Shown here in pieces: positions 1 through 8,651 of a stretch of 42,988 nt of DNA. The notes beneath the pieces are model-generated. The model did not search any database. It was given only the letters and a program-made list of their open reading frames with translations, and was not told the origin of the DNA. This stretch comes from Lentzea sp. NBRC 102530. Its GTDB lineage: Bacteria > Actinomycetota > Actinomycetes > Mycobacteriales > Pseudonocardiaceae. Within the stretch, counting starts at the first letter, position 1. The number at the start of each line of letters is the position of its first letter. A program made the position numbers and the translations under genes. The stretch spans positions 1 to 42,988 of the forward strand of contig NZ_BSTF01000034.1 in the NCBI RefSeq assembly GCF_030269365.1, read 5' to 3'.

Positions 1-127
1 GCAAGCTCAAGGCCGCCGGTGAGAACAAGATCGCCCGCGAGCTCGGCAAGGCCATGCGGGCGACCACCGCGCCGCTGGTCAACGAGGCCAAGAAGAACGT
101 CCGCGCGCTGCAGATCAAGGGTGATGG
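1..127. repeat. Terminal direct repeat, left copy (circular contig overlap)
   Basis: Bases 1-127 are identical to 42862-42988. The repeat lies inside a tail gene and continues in frame across the junction, so it marks a circular molecule, or a circularly permuted one, written out with an overlap. A length of 127 is also a common assembler k-mer size, so it is probably an assembly overlap and not a biological terminal repeat. Confidence 0.95.
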
Positions 128-542
128 TGAGGCGGGCTCGGCCACCCGCCGCGGTGGATCCTCGGCCCGCCTCGCCCGCTACCGCATGGCGCTGGGCCGC
201 AAGAAGATCCTCCGCGAGGAACGCAAGCTGGAGATCTACCGCGCCTCGCGGGGACTGCGCGACACCGTGGCCAACGCCGTCGCCGCGAAGACCACCGTCA
301 GCGCCCGGTCGGCGTCGCTGCGTGTGCGCGCGGCCCAATCGAAGATGCCGCACGACCAGCGCAAACTTCCGCGCTACCTCAACCGCGGCGAGTGGCGGCA
401 CCCCATCTTCGGTGACCGCGACAGCTGGGCGAAGCAGACCGCGCCTCCCGCCTGGTTCGACGACGCCGGCCGCACCAAGGGCCCGCTCGTCCTGGCCAGA
501 GCCAACCTCACCGTCTCGCACTTCGTCGATCGAATCCTTTAG
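1..542 (+). CDS. Minor tail / head-tail component (3' part; gene wraps the contig ends)
   Basis: This is the 3' part of a gene that begins with GTG at 42813 and crosses the circular junction; joined, it encodes about 196 aa. The in-frame codons here begin at base 3. The protein is basic, has an Arg/Lys-rich N-terminal half and no membrane segment. Its place, after the tail-tube-like genes and just before the tail-assembly chaperone, suits a tail-completion or minor tail protein (HK97 gp10-like position). The function comes from gene order, as I see no diagnostic motif. An ATG at 54 is internal and not the true start. Confidence 0.75.
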   Translation, partial: KLKAAGENKIARELGKAMRATTAPLVNEAKKNVRALQIKGDGEAGSATRRGGSSARLARYRMALGRKKILREERKLEIYRASRGLRDTVANAVAAKTTVSARSASLRVRAAQSKMPHDQRKLPRYLNRGEWRHPIFGDRDSWAKQTAPPAWFDDAGRTKGPLVLARANLTVSHFVDRIL

Positions 543-553
543 GGGCAACAGAA

Positions 554-964
554 ATGGGCGTCTTTCACATCGCCGGGCACGGCGAGTTCCAGTGGAACCG
601 CAACGAGTTCACGCTTGCCGAGGGCGTCGCCCTGGAGCAGGCCACCGGCAAGCTGTTCGACGAGCTCGTGATCCTCTACAACGCCAAGCGCCGCCTCGGT
701 GCCGCGGCGTTCGCGTGGCTGGCCATGCGCCGCCACGGCAAGCACGTTCCGTGGCGCGAGTTCTTCGAGGGTCTGCCGATCGACGGAATCCGCGAGACCG
801 CCGACGACGAGGTCGCGCCCGAGGGCCAGGCCGAGGACCAGGTCGACGGCCAGGAGGACGCGCCCGCGGACCCTCCGGCGCGCGCGGCGGCAAAGCCCGC
901 CGCCGCGCGCCCGCGCCGGCCGTCGGCTTCGGAGCGAAAAAAGGCCGCCTCGCAGACGAAGTAG
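554..964 (+). CDS. Tail assembly chaperone, short (G-like) form
   Basis: This 136-aa protein has a compact N-terminal half (residues 1-85) and an Ala/Pro/Arg-rich tail ending in Lys-rich sequence. It sits directly upstream of the tape measure gene, where siphophages encode chaperones that bind the tape measure during tail assembly. A slippery heptamer seven codons before the stop makes a second, longer product possible (see 554-1092). The start is ATG with a weak upstream purine stretch. The assignment rests on synteny plus the frameshift architecture. Confidence 0.82.
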   Translation: MGVFHIAGHGEFQWNRNEFTLAEGVALEQATGKLFDELVILYNAKRRLGAAAFAWLAMRRHGKHVPWREFFEGLPIDGIRETADDEVAPEGQAEDQVDGQEDAPADPPARAAAKPAAARPRRPSASERKKAASQTK

Positions 965-1092
965 CCGAGTACCGGCCCCACTTCTGGATGCCTCCACTCA
1001 GCTGTCCGCCGTACGAGATGGACAAGTTGAGCCTCGCCGACTACCGGCTCGGACGGGCGCTGATTGACGCCATGCGAGCACAGCGAAAGTAG
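554..1092 (+). CDS. Tail assembly chaperone, -1 frameshift fusion (G-T-like)
   Basis: A -1 slip at 937-943 joins the first 130 codons of the short chaperone to 49 codons of the overlapping frame, ending at TAG 1090-1092, for a 179-aa product. The downstream frame has no start codon or ribosome binding site of its own but reads as normal protein (it includes EYRPHFWMPPL and LSLADYRLGRALIDAM), unlike random out-of-frame sequence. This is the conserved G/GT arrangement of siphophages. The tape measure gene begins 8 bases after the stop. Confidence 0.82.
937..943 (+). promoter_or_regulatory. -1 ribosomal slippery heptamer A-AAA-AAG
   Basis: In the chaperone reading frame the codons are CGA AAA AAG, giving the X XXY YYZ heptamer A AAA AAG, the efficient slippery sequence known from E. 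coli dnaX. Slipping back one base reads AAA AAA GGC and enters an open frame of 49 further codons. It lies seven codons before the zero-frame stop, as in other tail chaperone genes. Confidence 0.85.
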
Positions 1093-1100
1093 GTGCCGCA

Positions 1101-3482
1101 GTGTCCGAAAAGGATCTCACGATCAACGTCCTGGGCAAGGACGTCTCTGGATCCAAGACCCTGAAGGACGTCGGCAAGGCCGCCGACGACGCCGGCGACA
1201 AGCTGGAGGGCGCGAGCAAGATCGGCGTCAAGGCGCTCGCGGGTCTCGCCGCGGCCGCGCCCGTCGCCGGTGTCGCCGTCGCCGGTGGCCTGGCCATCGC
1301 CGGTGGCGCGTTCGCCGGCTTGGCCGTGCTGACGCTCGCGAGCAACGACAAGGTCCGGGAGTCGTTCTCCGACCTGTCCGACCACGTCAAGAGCCGGGCC
1401 CAGGAGATGGCCGCCCCGCTCGAAAAGAATGTCGTCAACGCGGCGAAGACCCTTCAGAACACGTTCGACAGCCTCGACCTCGAGGAAGGGTTCAAGGCCG
1501 CGGCCCCGGCTATCGACCACACGGTCGCCGGCATCGACCAGCTCGCCCGCCGCGCCATCCCCGCGATGATCCGCGCGACCAAGGACAGCGAGCCCGCGTT
1601 CATCGGGATGCGTGGGTTCCTCGGCGACCTGGGCGACGGGCTCGGCGAGTTCTTCGACGAGATCCGCGGCGGCGCCCCCACGGCAGGCCGCGTGTTCGAC
1701 GAGTTCGGCGACATCGTCCGCGACACCCTCGGCCTGACCGGCGGTCTGCTCGCCGACCTGTCGAACAACGGCGTCGGCACCGTGACCCGGCTGACCGGCG
1801 TGTTCGGACAGCTGACCGACATCACCGGAGATCTGGGCGCCGGTGCCATGCCGGCGCTGTTCGGCACCGCCTCGTCGGTGCTCGGCGTACTTGAGGGCAT
1901 CCTCGACGTGGCCGGTCCGCTCGCGCCGATCCTCGGCGTGGCGGTCGGAACGATGTTGTCGGCCAAGGCGGGTGTCGCGATCTTCGGCGCCGCCGGTGAC
2001 GTGGTCGGCAGGTGGGGCGACCGGGCCGTCGTCGCCGGCGAGAAGGGCGGCAAGCTCCGCGGCGCCGTCGGCTCGCTGGGCTCGACGCTGTCCATGCTCG
2101 GCCCGTACGGCGCCGTCGCCGGTGGCGCCCTGCTCGGTGTGTCCGCGGCCGCGGACGCCGCGTTCGGCTCCGTCGACCAGCTCACCGCCTCCCTGCAGGC
2201 CGGCGGCAACGCGGCGGCCAAGGCCACCGAGCAGCTCAAGAGCAACGACGAGGCGTTCAAGTTCCTGACCGAGGAAATCGGCGTCGACCGCGGCATCCTC
2301 GACCTGTTCATCACCACCACGCAGGAAGCCAGCGAGGCCGTCACCGACCAGCGCTCGAAGCTGACCACGCTGCAGCGCGCCCAGCAGGACGCCGCCAAGG
2401 CCGCGGCCGATCACAGCTTCGCGGTGGAGAAGTACGGCGCCGAAAGCGACAAGGCCGCCGCCACGTCGGCGATCCTCACCAAGCGCCAGGCCGACCTGAA
2501 GACCGCGCAGGACGACGCCGCGCGCGCCACGAAGACGCTCACCGAGCGGCTGATCGAGCAGCAGATGGCCGCGCTCGGCCTGGCTAACGACAACCTCGCG
2601 TTGCGCATGGCCCAGTTCGCCTACGAGGACTCGGTCAAGGCCACGTCCGAGGCGATCAACACCTACGGCAAGAAGTCCAAGGAAGCGCGCGACGCGATGC
2701 TCGCGCAGGAGTCCGCGGCGCTGCGCCTGATCCAGGCCGCCGGCGTCGAGGCCGCCGCGCACTACGACAACCGCGACTCGATCGAGGCGACCGAGGCCGC
2801 GTACAACGCGACCAACGCCAAGGCGTTGGAGCTTGCGGCGAACATGACCGGCCCGCTGCCCGCGGCGCTCGCGACGATGATCCTCAACATGGACAACGCC
2901 TCGTTGTCCGCGCTCGGTGCCACGCGCTCGATCGACGGCACCGGCACGGCGATCATCACGTTGCCCAACGGTAAGGTCGTCAAGATCGAGGCCAATGACC
3001 AGGCCACGAGCAAGATCCAGGGAATCCAGCGCGAAGTCGACGCGATGCGCGGCAAGACCATCGACATCTGGATCCGGCAGCTCGTCAGCACGTCACCCAA
3101 CGAGAAGCCCGCCAACCTGTTCGACCCGACGCAGGTCCTCGGGAAGAACGCTGGCGGCATCGTGCCGGGCACGGGCGCCAACGTCGACAGCGTCCCGGCG
3201 ATGCTCACGCCGAAAGAGTTCGTGGTCAACCGCGAGGCCACCGCGCAGCACCTGCCGTTCTTGCAGGCGATCAACCGCGGTGCCGGTGGCGACGCCGTGC
3301 TCGAAGCGGCCAACCGTGCCTACGGCGCTATGGGCGGTGGCGGGGGTGGTGGTGGCGGGGGAATCGCCGGTGTCCGCGTCTCCCTGGACTTCGGCAGCGG
3401 CGCCGGGCTGACCGGCCTGGAACGCATCTTCTGGGAGTGGCTCAAGGAAAGCGCGCGCGGCCGCGGGGAGGTGTTCGTCTAG
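1101..3482 (+). CDS. Tape measure protein
   Basis: A 793-aa protein that sets tail length and occupies the tail lumen. It has the long, Ala-rich, repetitive helical composition typical of the family, hydrophobic Gly/Ala/Val stretches around residues 45-75 and 270-350 that resemble membrane-inserting segments, a coiled-coil central part (about residues 400-560) and a Gly-run linker near residue 750. The usual rule of roughly 1.5 A per residue predicts a tail near 120 nm. The start is GTG with AGGTG upstream. Its TAG overlaps the next start by one base. Confidence 0.92.
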   Translation: MSEKDLTINVLGKDVSGSKTLKDVGKAADDAGDKLEGASKIGVKALAGLAAAAPVAGVAVAGGLAIAGGAFAGLAVLTLASNDKVRESFSDLSDHVKSRAQEMAAPLEKNVVNAAKTLQNTFDSLDLEEGFKAAAPAIDHTVAGIDQLARRAIPAMIRATKDSEPAFIGMRGFLGDLGDGLGEFFDEIRGGAPTAGRVFDEFGDIVRDTLGLTGGLLADLSNNGVGTVTRLTGVFGQLTDITGDLGAGAMPALFGTASSVLGVLEGILDVAGPLAPILGVAVGTMLSAKAGVAIFGAAGDVVGRWGDRAVVAGEKGGKLRGAVGSLGSTLSMLGPYGAVAGGALLGVSAAADAAFGSVDQLTASLQAGGNAAAKATEQLKSNDEAFKFLTEEIGVDRGILDLFITTTQEASEAVTDQRSKLTTLQRAQQDAAKAAADHSFAVEKYGAESDKAAATSAILTKRQADLKTAQDDAARATKTLTERLIEQQMAALGLANDNLALRMAQFAYEDSVKATSEAINTYGKKSKEARDAMLAQESAALRLIQAAGVEAAAHYDNRDSIEATEAAYNATNAKALELAANMTGPLPAALATMILNMDNASLSALGATRSIDGTGTAIITLPNGKVVKIEANDQATSKIQGIQREVDAMRGKTIDIWIRQLVSTSPNEKPANLFDPTQVLGKNAGGIVPGTGANVDSVPAMLTPKEFVVNREATAQHLPFLQAINRGAGGDAVLEAANRAYGAMGGGGGGGGGGIAGVRVSLDFGSGAGLTGLERIFWEWLKESARGRGEVFV

Positions 3483-6307
3483 TGAGTGCCGAGATCATCT
3501 GCGACCCGCTGGTCGAGCTCTACGCCGCCGGTGACTGGCACGACATCACCGGGGACGTGCGCTACCAGGGCGGTATCGCGATCGACCGCGGCCGCGGCGG
3601 CGAGGACGACACCTCGCCGCCGCAGACGTGCCGCGTCACGCTCGACGACCGCAACGGCGACTACAACCCGCGCGACCCCAACGGCGCCTACTTCGGCACG
3701 CTCGGCCGCAACACCCCGTTGCGCGTGTCCCTCATGGTCGCCTCGTCCGGGTTCGGCACGAACGTGGTCGACGGGTGGGGGAGCACCGACGACGTCGAGG
3801 GCCAGGGCGTCTACCCCTGGTCGACGACGGGCACCGCCGGCGACTACGACGTCGCCGTCGGCGTCGGCACCGTGAACATCCCCGCCGCCGGACAGATCCG
3901 CATCGCCTACCTCGCCGACCTCGACGTCGACAACGTCGAGGCACGGGTCACGTTCACCCTTCCCACCAGCAACGTCACCGGCGGCGCCGTCGCCCCGGCG
4001 AACATCATGCTGCACGGCCAGGGCGCGGCCGCCGAGTACTACATGCTGCGCCTGAACATCCGCGCCGACGAGACGATCTCGCTCGACTTCTGGACCCACG
4101 CCGGCGCCTCGATCCTGTTCTTCGATCCCTACGTGGTGCCCGGCCTGGTCCACACCGGACAAGCGTTGCGCGTCGCGTTCGGCATCGAGGGCCGCACCCT
4201 GCGGGCGAAGATCTGGCCCGCGGCCGATCCTGAGCCGTACGCGTGGGACCTCGTGTTCACCGACGAGGACGTCGACAACGCACGCCCGACCCTCGCGGGG
4301 AAGCCTGGTTGGGTTGGCATCCGCACGTCCCTGGTCGCGGGCAACACCAACGCGCCGATGGTGATCAGCTACGAGGACTTCGAGCTTCGGCACCCCAGGT
4401 TCGCCGGCGAGGTGTCGTCCTGGCCCGCAACGCGCAACATCACCAGCACGGACATCACGACCACCGTGACCGCGTCCGGGCCCAAGCGGCGAGGCACGCA
4501 GGGCGCCGCTCCGCTGGATAGCCCATACCGTCGCGCGCTTTCCAGTGGCGCCCGCCAGTTCACCGGCCTGCAGCCGGTCGCGTACTGGCCGCTTGAGGAC
4601 AAGTTCCGCCAGGTCACCGGCGAGGTGCTCGCCGTCTACGGTGCCGGCCGGTTGGCGTTCACGCCGCCCACCACCGGCACCACCGCCGGGAAGATCACGT
4701 GGGCGTCGGACTCCACCCTGCCCGGCAGCGACGCGCTTCCCACCCTCACCGGTGGCGGGAGCCTGGTCGGCGAGCTCTCGCCCCGCACGCGGGACTCCGG
4801 GTGGTTCCTGACCTGGGCACAGCGGTTCTCCGTCGAGGACGGCTCGTTCAACCTGTTCTCCACGGTCGACGACCACATGCAGTTCGCGGCGATCGTCGAC
4901 CCCGGCACGCCCACGGTGCTGACGATCTACCTCACCGCACCTGGCGTGTCCGCCGCGATCCTGACGCACACGTTCGCGAGCAAGGAGGACGCCGAGGACT
5001 GGCACACCTACCAACTCGAGGCGGAGCACATCGGCCCGGACACGGCGATGTTCTTCTACGTGGACGGCGAGTTCGCCGCTACGCACACCCAGTTCGGTAT
5101 GGGGTTGCGCGGGCTGGTCCGCGTCCAGTTCAGCTCTCCGACCAACGCCACCCGGCAGACCGCCGTCGGCCACATCGCCGTGTGGAACTTCTGGCCGCCC
5201 GCGAGCGCGATTCACGAGGCCGCGTTCGGCAACACGAGCGAGCGCGCCGGTCAGCGGATGGAACGGCTGTGCGAGGAGGAAGGCGTTTCGTTCGACTGGG
5301 TCGGCGTGGTCGAGCCCGGATACATCGGCCCCGACCCAGCACCACTGAGCACGCCACGCGTTGGGCCGCAAGAGATTGCGTCTCTGCTGTCCAACATGGA
5401 GGACTCGGCACGCGTCGATCAGGGCATGTTGTTCGAGCAGCGCGCGCGGATCGGGTACCGCTACCGGACGCTGGGATCGCTCTACAACCAGACACCTCGG
5501 GTGACCCTCGACTACAGCGCGGGGGAGATCGCTCCGGAGTGGCGCCCGGTCGACGACGACCGGTACACCCGCAACGACATCACGGTGCAGCGCAGCAACG
5601 GCGGGAGCTACCGGCACAGGGTCACCACCGGCCGGCTCTCGGCGCTGCCCATCGAGCAGGGCGGCGCCGACGTCTACCGCGACTCGGTCACCGTCAACGT
5701 GCAGACCGACGGACAGCTGCCCGGCATCGCCGAGTGGCGCGGCCACCTCGGCACGGTCGACGAGACCCGGTACCCGGCCGTGCAGCTGCAGCTGCACGGC
5801 CACGCCCTACGCGGCAACGCCGCCAAGCTGCTCGCCCTGCTCGACCTCGACCTCGGCGACCGGCTGGTGATCGAGAACGTGTCGGAGCTCGGCGTGCTCG
5901 CCGACATCGACCAGCTCGTGATCGGCTACCGCGAGACCATCACGCAACACGAGCACTCGATGACGCTCGTCTGCGCGCCGGCGTCGCCGTACCGGATCTT
6001 CGTCCTGGACGACACGGTGTACGGCCGCCTGGACTCGGACTCGTCGAGCCTCACCACCGGCATCTCCGACTCGGCGACGTCGTGGCAGGTCACCACGTCA
6101 AACCCGCTCGACCTGTGGACGACCAACCCCGCCCACTTCCCCCTCGACATCCTGGTCGGGGGAGAGCGGATCACGTTGTCCGCCATCACGGGCACGTCCT
6201 CGCCGCAGACGTTCACCGCCTCGGCCAGGTCGGTCAACAACATCGTCAAGGGCCACGCCGCCGGTGCCGAGGTGCACGTCGCCTACGCCGTGTACCTGGG
6301 CCTGTAG
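3482..6307 (+). CDS. Minor tail protein with lectin-like domains
   Basis: A 941-aa protein. Start GTG 3482 overlaps the tape measure stop (TAGTG); an ATG at 3437 is open in frame but would overlap the upstream gene by 46 bases. Residues about 10-60 resemble the N-terminal domain of actinophage baseplate/minor tail proteins. Two beta-rich, concanavalin/LamG-like stretches follow (about 100-290 and 380-560). The C-terminal third (about 580-860) looks like a tail-hub fold. It is probably part of the tail tip and possibly binds cell-surface glycan. No enzymatic motif was seen. Confidence 0.82.
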   Translation: MSAEIICDPLVELYAAGDWHDITGDVRYQGGIAIDRGRGGEDDTSPPQTCRVTLDDRNGDYNPRDPNGAYFGTLGRNTPLRVSLMVASSGFGTNVVDGWGSTDDVEGQGVYPWSTTGTAGDYDVAVGVGTVNIPAAGQIRIAYLADLDVDNVEARVTFTLPTSNVTGGAVAPANIMLHGQGAAAEYYMLRLNIRADETISLDFWTHAGASILFFDPYVVPGLVHTGQALRVAFGIEGRTLRAKIWPAADPEPYAWDLVFTDEDVDNARPTLAGKPGWVGIRTSLVAGNTNAPMVISYEDFELRHPRFAGEVSSWPATRNITSTDITTTVTASGPKRRGTQGAAPLDSPYRRALSSGARQFTGLQPVAYWPLEDKFRQVTGEVLAVYGAGRLAFTPPTTGTTAGKITWASDSTLPGSDALPTLTGGGSLVGELSPRTRDSGWFLTWAQRFSVEDGSFNLFSTVDDHMQFAAIVDPGTPTVLTIYLTAPGVSAAILTHTFASKEDAEDWHTYQLEAEHIGPDTAMFFYVDGEFAATHTQFGMGLRGLVRVQFSSPTNATRQTAVGHIAVWNFWPPASAIHEAAFGNTSERAGQRMERLCEEEGVSFDWVGVVEPGYIGPDPAPLSTPRVGPQEIASLLSNMEDSARVDQGMLFEQRARIGYRYRTLGSLYNQTPRVTLDYSAGEIAPEWRPVDDDRYTRNDITVQRSNGGSYRHRVTTGRLSALPIEQGGADVYRDSVTVNVQTDGQLPGIAEWRGHLGTVDETRYPAVQLQLHGHALRGNAAKLLALLDLDLGDRLVIENVSELGVLADIDQLVIGYRETITQHEHSMTLVCAPASPYRIFVLDDTVYGRLDSDSSSLTTGISDSATSWQVTTSNPLDLWTTNPAHFPLDILVGGERITLSAITGTSSPQTFTASARSVNNIVKGHAAGAEVHVAYAVYLGL

Positions 6308-6319
6308 AGAGGGGAGCCC

Positions 6320-6790
6320 GTGGCTTTCGCAGCAGGACAACCGCTCACGGCCTCGGCGCTGAACGCCGCCATCGGCTCGGTGTGGACCGCGTACACGCCG
6401 GTGTGGACGTGCGCGACGTCCAACCCGTCGATCGGCAACGGCAGCCTCGCCGGTTCGTACACCAAGGTCGGCAAGACCGTCACCGTGCGAATCAACCTGC
6501 TGGTCGGGTCGACGACCACGTTCGGATCGGGTGCGTTCCGGTTCACGCTGCCCGAGACCTCCGCGACCTACAGCGGGTTCACGAACCTGCCCATCTGGGT
6601 GGGCAGCGCGTACGGGTTCGACAACGGCACCGCCAACCGTGGCGGTGACGTCAACGTCTGGTCCGGCGCTACCTACTGCACGGTGACCGGCAACGGCACC
6701 GGCGGACAGTGGGACGCCGGCACTCCGATGACCTGGGCCAACCTCGACGCGATCGCCCTGACGTTCTCGTACGAGGCCGCGACCTTCTAG
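6320..6790 (+). CDS. Small minor tail / tail-tip protein
   Basis: A 156-aa protein rich in Thr, Gly and Ser. It begins with the tail-fibre-like motif FAAGQPLTASALNAAI, which resembles N-terminal attachment motifs of phage fibre proteins, and continues as probable beta structure. It starts GTG 12 bases after the large minor tail protein, with GAGGGGAG upstream. Position and composition suggest a receptor-binding or tail-tip accessory protein; the exact role is unknown. Confidence 0.7.
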   Translation: MAFAAGQPLTASALNAAIGSVWTAYTPVWTCATSNPSIGNGSLAGSYTKVGKTVTVRINLLVGSTTTFGSGAFRFTLPETSATYSGFTNLPIWVGSAYGFDNGTANRGGDVNVWSGATYCTVTGNGTGGQWDAGTPMTWANLDAIALTFSYEAATF

Positions 6791-6831
6791 TCCGACCACA
6801 CGACCACTCCACCAGCTGAAAGGGGCGGTCT

Positions 6832-7107
6832 GTGGACGAAGCAACCGCGCGCGCGTTCGGCCGTGTCGAGGCCAAGCTCGACCAGGTGTTCGCCCTGCAG
6901 AGTGCGCAGGGCAGCGAGATCGCCGCTCTGCGTGCAGAACACGGCGTCCGCCTGGACCACGTCGAGAGTGACGTCGGCGAGCTCAAGACCCGCAACACCG
7001 CCGACGACCGGCACGGGATCAGCGTGCGCGGGTCGATCTTCGTCGGCCTCTGCACCGTGCTGGCCTCGGGCCTCGTGACGACCCTCGTCGCCCTGTTCGT
7101 CAAGTAG
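6832..7107 (+). CDS. Coiled-coil membrane protein of the lysis cassette
   Basis: A 91-aa protein: residues 1-60 form a probable coiled coil (EAKLDQVFALQ, ALRAEHGVRLDHVE) and residues about 67-88 one C-terminal transmembrane helix ending in Lys. The layout resembles XhlA-type or other single-span lysis proteins. It precedes the endolysin and ends at a strong terminator. It could instead be a tail-associated membrane protein. Start GTG with AAAGGGG upstream. Confidence 0.65.
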   Translation: MDEATARAFGRVEAKLDQVFALQSAQGSEIAALRAEHGVRLDHVESDVGELKTRNTADDRHGISVRGSIFVGLCTVLASGLVTTLVALFVK

Positions 7108-7120
7108 CCCAGCACGCCCG

Positions 7121-7145
7121 GCCCCCGTCACCGGCGGGGGCTTTT
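7121..7145 (+). terminator. Rho-independent terminator
   Basis: GCCCCCG (7121-7127) pairs with CGGGGGC (7135-7141) around a 7-base loop and is followed by TTTT. It closes the tail operon just after the 91-aa gene. Confidence 0.8.
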
Positions 7146-7176
7146 CCATGCCCAGCAACGGAAACGCGAGGTCTGC

Positions 7177-8172
7177 ATGTCAGCACTCACGCTGTTGGCG
7201 TACGGCGCCGACTGGAGCGCACGACCGATCTACGGTGACCGGCTCACGCAGTCGGTGAACCGCGCGAACGGCGCACGCTTCCCGGTCGAGTTCGTCCTGC
7301 GCTACGCCAACTTCAAGGGTCAGGGCCTGTCCTACCTCGACCGCAGCGAGTACCAGTCGCATCTTGCCGCGGGCAAGCGGTCGTACTTGATCTTCCAGAA
7401 GTACACCAACGATCCCGCCGGTGGCGCCGCGGCTGGTCGCGCGTACGGCGCCGAGGCCGTCGCCTACGCGCGCTATCTCGGCTACCAGGCGGGAGATCCG
7501 ATCTTCTTCACCGCTGACGGCTGGGCCGCGAGCAAGGGCTACAGCGTCGAGACCGGCCTCGCGTTCTTCGCCGAGGCCACCCGCGTGGTGCGCGAGGCCG
7601 GTTTCCTCGGCGGCGTCTACGGGTTCGCCGACATCGTCCTGTCCGCGCACGACCGCGGCATCGGCGACGTCTACTGGCTCTGCGGCGACCGCGTGAACCT
7701 CAAGCGCCCCAACGGCGAGGCCGTCGGAATCCACCTCTACCAGTGGAACAACGGCCGCGTGCACATCGAGTCATCCCCCGGCGTCTGGGTCGAATGCGAC
7801 CTGGTCGAACAGTACGAAGTGATCGGAGACGACATGCCGTCAGCACAGGAGATCGCCGAGGCCGTCTGGGCGTACCGGGCCCAGGTCCTGGTCGGCGAGA
7901 GCGACCAGGTGAACGCGGACGGAAAGCCCGTGTGGGACACCAGCATGGTCAACGCCGTGGCGTCCATGTGGGGCCAGATGTTCAACGCGTCCGGCGTCTA
8001 CGGCCCGTCGCTCGTCGACCCGGTCAGCGTGTCCCTGACCGACGAGCAGGCCGCACAGCTCGCCGCGTCGTTCGGCGCCTCGTTCGCCGACATCCTCACG
8101 CGGCTGCCCGAGCAGACCGCGGCCGCCGTCCTCGCGAGCCTCGGCCTGCGCCGCCTCGCCGAGCACGGCTGA
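7177..8172 (+). CDS. Endolysin, DUF1906 (Rv2525c-like) glycoside hydrolase-like
   Basis: A 331-aa protein. Residues about 5-215 match the DUF1906 / Rv2525c-like TIM-barrel family of actinobacterial cell-wall hydrolases: an early YGADWSA with Asp, RYANFKGQGLSYLD, PIFFTADGWA and a late HLYQWNN segment. DUF1906 domains act as phage lysins or cell-wall enzymes. The C-terminal 110 residues are a helical region of unknown role, possibly wall binding. It starts after a terminator, with weak SD sequence, and is followed by a holin gene. No signal peptide, consistent with holin-dependent release. Confidence 0.85.
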   Translation: MSALTLLAYGADWSARPIYGDRLTQSVNRANGARFPVEFVLRYANFKGQGLSYLDRSEYQSHLAAGKRSYLIFQKYTNDPAGGAAAGRAYGAEAVAYARYLGYQAGDPIFFTADGWAASKGYSVETGLAFFAEATRVVREAGFLGGVYGFADIVLSAHDRGIGDVYWLCGDRVNLKRPNGEAVGIHLYQWNNGRVHIESSPGVWVECDLVEQYEVIGDDMPSAQEIAEAVWAYRAQVLVGESDQVNADGKPVWDTSMVNAVASMWGQMFNASGVYGPSLVDPVSVSLTDEQAAQLAASFGASFADILTRLPEQTAAAVLASLGLRRLAEHG

Positions 8173-8230
8173 CCCACAACCCAGCAGCCCAACCTCCGCC
8201 TCTTTCCCCTGTGGAACAAGGAGAACGCAC

Positions 8231-8560
8231 GTGCTCAACTTCCTGATCTCGCTCGTCCGCACCGGCCTGCCCGCACTGTGGGGCGGCCTGGTCGCGTGGC
8301 TGTCCGCCCGCGGCCTGGCGGCCGACGTCGTCGCCACCGTGAGCGACCCGGCCCTCGTCGCCGCGCTCGTCGCCGGCGGCCTGGCCGTCGTCACCACCGC
8401 CGTCTACGCCGTCGTGCGCGTCGTCGAGATGCACCTGCCGAAGTTCCTCGCGAAGTTCCTGCCGGCCGAGGTGGTCGACGCGGTGAGCAAGACCGTGCTC
8501 GTCGTGCTGCTCGGCGTGCCGCGAGCTCCCGAGTACGCGCCGGGCACCGCCGCGAAGTAG
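8231..8560 (+). CDS. Holin (two transmembrane helices)
   Basis: A 109-aa protein with two hydrophobic helices (about residues 5-25 and 42-66) followed by a charged and amphipathic C-terminal part. Size, topology and place directly after the endolysin are typical of actinophage holins, which form membrane lesions that release the lysin. Start GTG with AAGGAG upstream. It ends just before a very strong hairpin terminator. Confidence 0.8.
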   Translation: MLNFLISLVRTGLPALWGGLVAWLSARGLAADVVATVSDPALVAALVAGGLAVVTTAVYAVVRVVEMHLPKFLAKFLPAEVVDAVSKTVLVVLLGVPRAPEYAPGTAAK

Positions 8561-8569
8561 CACCACCCC

Positions 8570-8614
8570 AAGGCCTCGGCCCCAGACCCACGCGGGTCTG
8601 GGGCCGAGGCCTTT
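8570..8614 (+). terminator. Very strong 20-bp hairpin terminator
   Basis: Bases 8570-8589 are perfectly complementary to 8594-8613 (20 bp, loop ACGC) and the right arm runs into TTT. It separates the lysis cassette from the tail-spike gene. Because the stem begins with AA it may also act in the opposite direction. Confidence 0.92.
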
Positions 8615-8651
8615 CTCGTACCACCCCAACGCATCCCGGAGAGGGGGAGCG

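Noticed and set aside
1041..2762. Long antisense reading frame (573 codons) opposite the tape measure gene
   Set aside because: High G+C makes long antisense frames common; composition is Arg/Gly/Val-rich without motifs and the + strand gene is certain.
3479..5803. 774-codon antisense frame opposite the minor tail gene
   Set aside because: Same shadow effect; no start site with SD and no protein-like motif.
4699..6648. 649-codon + strand frame overlapping the minor tail gene
   Set aside because: Extremely Arg/Pro-rich translation, typical of an out-of-frame reading of a high-G+C gene.
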